23,876 bases of DNA from positions 1-23,876 of the IMG/VR virus record IMGVR_UViG_3300037587_000328; one strand, given 5' to 3'. Below are positions 20,585 through 23,876 of the stretch, piece by piece. The translations under genes were made by a program, and so were the position numbers. Numbering within the stretch: position 1 is the stretch's first letter; every line of letters begins with the position of its first letter. The DNA is from a virus. The notes below the pieces were generated by a model. The model did not search any database. It was not told the DNA's origin and was given only the letters and a program-made list of their open reading frames with translations.

Positions 20585-21886
20585 TTAAAATAATTCCTTG
20601 AAATTAAGTTGCAATGATACTTCGCCAGCCGCCGCTGTGCCGGTCGACTCCACAAGAAAAACAACATCTTCACCGGGATAAATAGAGAAACCCTTAACGT
20701 CTGTATTTTCTCTGAAATCATTTCTCAGGACAACAGCAACGTCATTGGTTATCGAATCTGTTATCGAAGTTGTTAAAGCTCTGACGACATCGCTTTTTTC
20801 CATCATTGAGTTAGCTGTATTCACATCTACAAACCCCAATTCAATCGCCGCCTGATCCGCCGCATCAAGATTTGATAAGTTTACCGCCTTGAATACCAGC
20901 TCTTTGTTTGTGCTGTTGATAGATATAATAATTGTTACTTCTGCTCGGATGTGGTTCACTTTGCCAGTAAATACATCCTTACTTCTTAGGGTGATTAAAT
21001 GATCTGGCGAGCTTGTTTTTGCCCTCGAAAGCACAAAGGCGGCGAAAATACGAGAGGAATTATTGTCTTCTTCGCCGCCAGCAACGACCCCGCCTCGCCA
21101 TGAGCCGGTGATGATAGTCATATCAGCGCCGGTGCCTGATCTTCTTTCTATCTTACACGCCATCGGTAAGTTGGGGTTTTCGAGATGTGGAAGACTTTCA
21201 GAGTTGACAAACTCAACAGCATGAGCAGGTATCCACGCTCTAATGCCTGGTTGATAAACCTCTAATATTAGTGGCAAAGCACCATGCCAAGTATATGTCA
21301 GCCTATAAACCTGTGATTTTTGCGGGTTAATATTGTATTTACTAAGCCCTGACCCGTCTAATTTATCGATATTAAACGAGTCTTGAGGGATAAAATTAAT
21401 ATTCCCTCCCTCAATAAACCATAAACCAAACACTAAATCTTGATATCCGACAGACCAACCATCGTCAGTATTTAAAAACCCAGCGAATTGATCAACATTA
21501 GTTTGCGGTGTCGCTAACTCGACAGATATCGCGCCGTGAACCTCGTGGCCTGCGCGGTATCTAATAGATGCCCTAGATTCTATCAAGGCAACGCCAACAC
21601 CAGCCCCAGTTGATACCCTTGCCGTTGATCCTACGTGCGCGACAGACCCGGTGCCTGATGAGCTTCCGCCATCTCTTATATCGTTGGTGCTGATTCCATA
21701 TTGAAAGTTTACGCTTATGTCGTCAACCTTAAATCCGACATGCGAATCGCCAGACATAGAAACCATGGCACTACGACCAACTGAATCTGTGTTAATAGCC
21801 TGCGTTTTAAATCGACGACTATTGGCAATCTCATTGGTCATTGCGTCATTAGGAAGGCCGGGCAGAGTAAATTCTTCGTTAGACAT
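20585..21886 (-). CDS. Putative virion surface / head-associated protein (433 aa)
   Basis: I place the start at ATG 21886 (MSNEEFTLPGLPNDAMTNEI), with an AGGAAGATT ribosome site and a TAATG overlap with the tiny gene before it; a longer frame to 21931 overlaps that gene. The middle has WSVGYQDLVFGLWFIEGG, INFIPQDSFNIDKLDGSGLS and VYRLTYTWHGALPLILEVYQ, a pattern I recall from structural proteins of marine phages and eukaryotic large DNA viruses. The C-terminal part (TLRSKDVFTGKVNHIRAEVT ... SIYPGEDVVFLVESTGTA) fits the same architecture of beta sandwiches. It lies between capsid and connector genes, so head fibre or decoration protein is a fair inference. No catalytic motif is seen. Confidence 0.6.
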   Translation of the reverse strand: MSNEEFTLPGLPNDAMTNEIANSRRFKTQAINTDSVGRSAMVSMSGDSHVGFKVDDISVNFQYGISTNDIRDGGSSSGTGSVAHVGSTARVSTGAGVGVALIESRASIRYRAGHEVHGAISVELATPQTNVDQFAGFLNTDDGWSVGYQDLVFGLWFIEGGNINFIPQDSFNIDKLDGSGLSKYNINPQKSQVYRLTYTWHGALPLILEVYQPGIRAWIPAHAVEFVNSESLPHLENPNLPMACKIERRSGTGADMTIITGSWRGGVVAGGEEDNNSSRIFAAFVLSRAKTSSPDHLITLRSKDVFTGKVNHIRAEVTIIISINSTNKELVFKAVNLSNLDAADQAAIELGFVDVNTANSMMEKSDVVRALTTSITDSITNDVAVVLRNDFRENTDVKGFSIYPGEDVVFLVESTGTAAAGEVSLQLNFKELF

Positions 21887-21993
21887 TAATCTTCCTCTTT
21901 GCGTTGTTTCCTGCGCTTCTGAGTGTGCCAAGCGTTGAAAGCTGGATCACCCGGCACAGAAAACTTTTTCTTTTCCTTTGTTTCGTCAGCCAT
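21886..21993 (-). CDS. Tiny basic protein in head module (35 aa)
   Basis: ATG 21993 starts a 35-codon frame just after the stop of the preceding tiny gene (TAA TAATG context), ending at TAA 21888-21886, which overlaps the start of the 433-residue gene. The product MADETKEKKKFSVPGDPAFN has a charged start, an aromatic core (FSVPGDPAFNAWH) and a very basic end (TQKRRKQRKEED). No family recognised. Continuous coupling with both neighbours supports it being translated. Confidence 0.55.
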   Translation of the reverse strand: MADETKEKKKFSVPGDPAFNAWHTQKRRKQRKEED

Positions 21994-21995
21994 TA

Positions 21996-22136
21996 TTATT
22001 CAGCCTTTTTCGCCTTTTCTTTGGCTCGTTGCTTGTTCATAACTTTCATGAAATCTTCGTTTGATACGATAGCGCCAGGGATTAAACCTTGCTTGTTTAA
22101 CTTTTGAGTTTCGACTTCTTGGGTTTTCTTTGGCAT
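21996..22136 (-). CDS. Tiny basic protein in head module (46 aa)
   Basis: ATG 22136 has an AAGGAACCATC ribosome site after the decoration-like gene. The 46-residue product begins MPKKTQEVETQKLNKQGLIP and ends with a strongly basic helix (KVMNKQRAKEKAKKAE). A Lys-rich unstructured start and helical end fit a small virion or assembly factor. No family is recognised. Confidence 0.6.
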   Translation of the reverse strand: MPKKTQEVETQKLNKQGLIPGAIVSNEDFMKVMNKQRAKEKAKKAE

Positions 22137-22145
22137 GATGGTTCC

Positions 22146-22406
22146 TTAATCTACGAAATATAAATCAATGTTGGGGGTTGTTGCGCCTGCTAGAGTCATT
22201 CTATAAATAGAACTTTTAGGCAACTCAAGGCTTGTGTGAAAGTCTGCCGTAAACGACGCAACAACGGTTACTGTTGTGTCGGCTTGCACTTCGTTAATCG
22301 TTACGGTTCCGCCGCCAAAAGTTCCTTTGCCACTAAAGTTAACTAATCGTTTTTCAATAGTGTAATCAATCGTTGAGCCATCGGCGGTTAAATTAGTCTT
22401 TGCCAT
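22146..22406 (-). CDS. Small beta-rich protein, possible head decoration protein (86 aa)
   Basis: The 86-residue product (MAKTNLTADGSTIDYTIEKR ... DLYFVD) is nearly all predicted strand with Gly/Thr turns (GKGTFGGGTVTINEVQ). It follows the capsid gene, where many siphoviruses encode capsid-stabilising decoration proteins of similar size. Ribosome site GCGAGGAACAAAC. A terminator precedes it, so its expression relative to capsid may be set by read-through. The function is inferred from position and composition only. Confidence 0.6.
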   Translation of the reverse strand: MAKTNLTADGSTIDYTIEKRLVNFSGKGTFGGGTVTINEVQADTTVTVVASFTADFHTSLELPKSSIYRMTLAGATTPNIDLYFVD

Positions 22407-22443
22407 GTTTGTTCCTCGCTGTTATCTAATGATACCACATAAT

Positions 22444-22472
22444 AAAAAGGGCCGCGATAATGCGACCCCTTT
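22444..22472 (-). terminator. Terminator after the major capsid gene
   Basis: On the minus strand AAAGGG (22472-22467), one bulged base, TCGC, loop ATTATC, GCGG, CCCTTT (to 22446), followed by TT and then ATT. It begins 15 bases after the capsid stop codon. The remaining late genes must be reached by read-through or another promoter. Confidence 0.65.
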
Positions 22473-22486
22473 GATTGTTACATGCT

Positions 22487-23500
22487 CTAGTTAGTTACGA
22501 GGAAAGCTAGTGGCACGTTCTTACGTTCAATCACTCGATCCCAGTTAACAGCTAGCGCCATTTCAGCTAGAGTTGCTGATTCGCTTGCCACTGTGGTCGA
22601 TGTGAATTGAAATCCGAACGGATGGATCAGGTGTGTCTTACGAGTCCATAAAGCCTCGACGCCGCCACCGTTACCCTGCGATGCTTCGCGCTCAACCTCG
22701 ACAGGGACGCGTGGAGTACCTTCGCCCCAACCAAACGCACCAGTACCATAAAGTACTGAAGTGAACTTAAAGCCATCAGTCGCACCAGCTACAACGGTCA
22801 TGCCGTCATCAACGATCACCCGGCGACCCATGAAGGTTGCGATTGTTAAGCGACCTTCAGAATCAGGGATAAAATCGATATCGTCATTATCAACCATTGT
22901 TTTATAAACAGTCGAGTGAACCGCGATAGCCTGGATATCTTCAAACGCATCGCCCAAAGTGAACGCTGCGCTAGTGAAATTCGACCGGGTGAACTTAGTA
23001 GCGGTTGATTGACCGGCGATTGTTTCGGATGCAACATCGTGAACCATATCGCTAGAATCATTAGCCACGTTATCAGCTAATACACCGTTACTAGCAGCAA
23101 TTAAATAACGCTGCCACTGTCTACGCCAATAAGTGTCAGCCCTGGCACGAATTCGAGTCATCGCATCGCCGCCTAGTGCGCGCTCTGCAACTAAGTCAGC
23201 CTCGCCCCACGCTTTATTCAATTGAAGCTTGCGTGAAATCTGCTTACCTTGCACAACTGCATCAGGTACTGCGATAGTGGCCGGGTTATCAGTTGAAATA
23301 TTTGGAGCGCTGGTTGCATCAAGATCTTTCCAGAATGGAAGCTCCGCCGTAGTTCCTGCGCTGTTTGCTAACTCGTCAAGCATTGGTGTGCGTACTACAA
23401 TGCCAGCGTCATAGAATGCCGTAAGCTCCGGGGAGTCTACGGCGGGAAGGTCTTGGAAGACCGTGACATCGATGATGTCGCTTAATTGTGTAACAGCCAT
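22487..23500 (-). CDS. Major capsid protein, Gp13-like coat family
   Basis: The 337-residue product begins MAVTQLSDIIDVTVFQDLPA. The N-arm/early core has LDELANSAGTTAELPFWKDL (about 41-60) and QISRKLQLNKAWGEADLVAE (about 87-106), and the central part has TYWRRQWQRYLIAASNGVLA and FEDIQAIAVHSTVYKTMVDN, a pattern typical of phage coat proteins of the HK97-fold Gp13-like group. The upstream gene looks like a scaffold and downstream come small head proteins and connectors, the expected order. No protease gene is visible in the window. Confidence 0.88.
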   Translation of the reverse strand: MAVTQLSDIIDVTVFQDLPAVDSPELTAFYDAGIVVRTPMLDELANSAGTTAELPFWKDLDATSAPNISTDNPATIAVPDAVVQGKQISRKLQLNKAWGEADLVAERALGGDAMTRIRARADTYWRRQWQRYLIAASNGVLADNVANDSSDMVHDVASETIAGQSTATKFTRSNFTSAAFTLGDAFEDIQAIAVHSTVYKTMVDNDDIDFIPDSEGRLTIATFMGRRVIVDDGMTVVAGATDGFKFTSVLYGTGAFGWGEGTPRVPVEVEREASQGNGGGVEALWTRKTHLIHPFGFQFTSTTVASESATLAEMALAVNWDRVIERKNVPLAFLVTN

Positions 23501-23507
23501 GATTTAA

Positions 23508-23876
23508 TTACCTTGTTTGTTTTAGTTGGTCATACGCCTGGGGATCTTCGCGTAACAATTGGGATAACTGAGAGGCATTAAAATCTGCCCACTTCTTACC
23601 AATTGCGCCGCCACTTCCACCTGAAGCATCACCACCTGAATTATTTCGAGCCAGACACGCAGCTTTACCCGCTGGTGTTTCTGACCATTCCTTACAATAA
23701 TCACTTAGTGACTGTTCCCCGATCATGGCTTTACCTTCGGAGACTGTTGCTTGTGCTGATAACGCTGCTTGAACCATTGGTAGTAAGTCCGGGCTTACAT
23801 TTAGTTTAATCAGTTCAGCCGACAAGCCGTTTTCTACTAACAGTTTGTGAATAAGCGATCTATCTGATTCGCCTTG
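23508..23876 (-). CDS. Scaffolding protein, C-terminal part (N-terminus off window)
   Basis: The frame is open from the window edge to the stop at 23508; 122 C-terminal residues are visible. An internal TTG at 23825 is not needed as a start because the frame runs on (QGESDRSLIHKLLVENGLSA). The region has helices, a Gly/Ser/Asp linker (NNSGGDASGGSGGAIG) and ends KKWADFNASQLSQLLREDPQ plus AYDQLKQTR, the kind of short C-terminal helix by which scaffolds bind coat protein. Position directly upstream of the capsid gene supports this. Protease fusion upstream cannot be excluded. Confidence 0.65.
   Translation of the reverse strand, partial: QGESDRSLIHKLLVENGLSAELIKLNVSPDLLPMVQAALSAQATVSEGKAMIGEQSLSDYCKEWSETPAGKAACLARNNSGGDASGGSGGAIGKKWADFNASQLSQLLREDPQAYDQLKQTR

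Noticed and set aside
21887-21931. N-terminal extension of the 433-residue protein
   Set aside because: It overlaps the tiny gene at 21886-21993 in another frame, while ATG 21886 has a good ribosome site and a TAATG coupling.
1-23876. Integrase, attachment site, tRNA genes or insertion sequences
   Set aside because: I looked for recombinase motifs, tRNA-like cloverleafs and terminal inverted repeats by eye and found none that I can support.

Overview
This window is a contiguous piece of a tailed double-stranded DNA phage or prophage genome. Virion assembly, tail, lysis, recombination and replication-initiation genes are packed almost without gaps, often with 1-4 base stop/start overlaps. The tape measure protein, gpG/gpGT-type tail chaperone and separate tail tube point to a long-tailed siphovirus-like particle. 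Base composition (somewhat AT-rich), strong Shine-Dalgarno sites, a lipobox peptide and a GTA-type 3TM holin suggest a Gram-negative, probably gammaproteobacterial host. That host call is an inference. No integrase, CI/Cro-like switch, terminase, portal, tRNA or attachment site was seen, so lifestyle cannot be decided here.

Region 1 (1-5561, minus strand) is a leftward early block. From the divergent promoter region at 5562-5736 it reads through tiny accessory genes, including a 32-residue lipoprotein, a 27-residue membrane peptide and two tandem DUF551-type proteins. A minus-strand terminator lies at 3517-3538. Just beyond it a well-formed promoter (TTGACG-17-GATAAT) carries two GTGTACAC operators. 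It drives a ribbon-helix-helix (RHH) regulator, a DUF1376-type replication protein with an internal tandem repeat (possible origin), a DnaC-like helicase loader, and further small phage proteins.

Region 2 (5737-10274, plus strand) is a rightward operon. It encodes an RHH regulator, a DUF1071/Sak-type single-strand annealing protein, a large coiled-coil accessory protein, a small ssDNA-binding-like protein with a Gln/Gly-rich tail, four small proteins, a lysozyme-like endolysin and a 3TM holin. It ends at a hairpin terminator at 10292-10313.

Region 3 (10314-23876, minus strand) is the late structural block, transcribed toward the holin. From upstream to downstream it holds the scaffold C-terminus (partial), major capsid protein, a terminator, a small decoration-like protein, two tiny basic proteins, a 433-residue virion-surface-like protein, head-tail connector, stopper and completion proteins, tail terminator, tail tube protein and a tail chaperone. 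The chaperone has a clear programmed -1 frameshift at an A9 tract giving a 210-residue fusion. Then follow tape measure, distal tail protein, a tail hub with a Gly-rich C-terminus, a repeat-containing helical protein and a tailspike/fibre.

The strongest non-routine observations are the unannotated gpG-T frameshift product, the two RHH regulators with distinct operator arrays, the capsid protein followed by a terminator, the 433-residue protein resembling proteins of marine phages and eukaryotic large DNA viruses, the overlapping lipoprotein/membrane micro-gene pair, two plus-facing terminators inside the minus-strand block, and an in-frame 21-base duplication in the endolysin.
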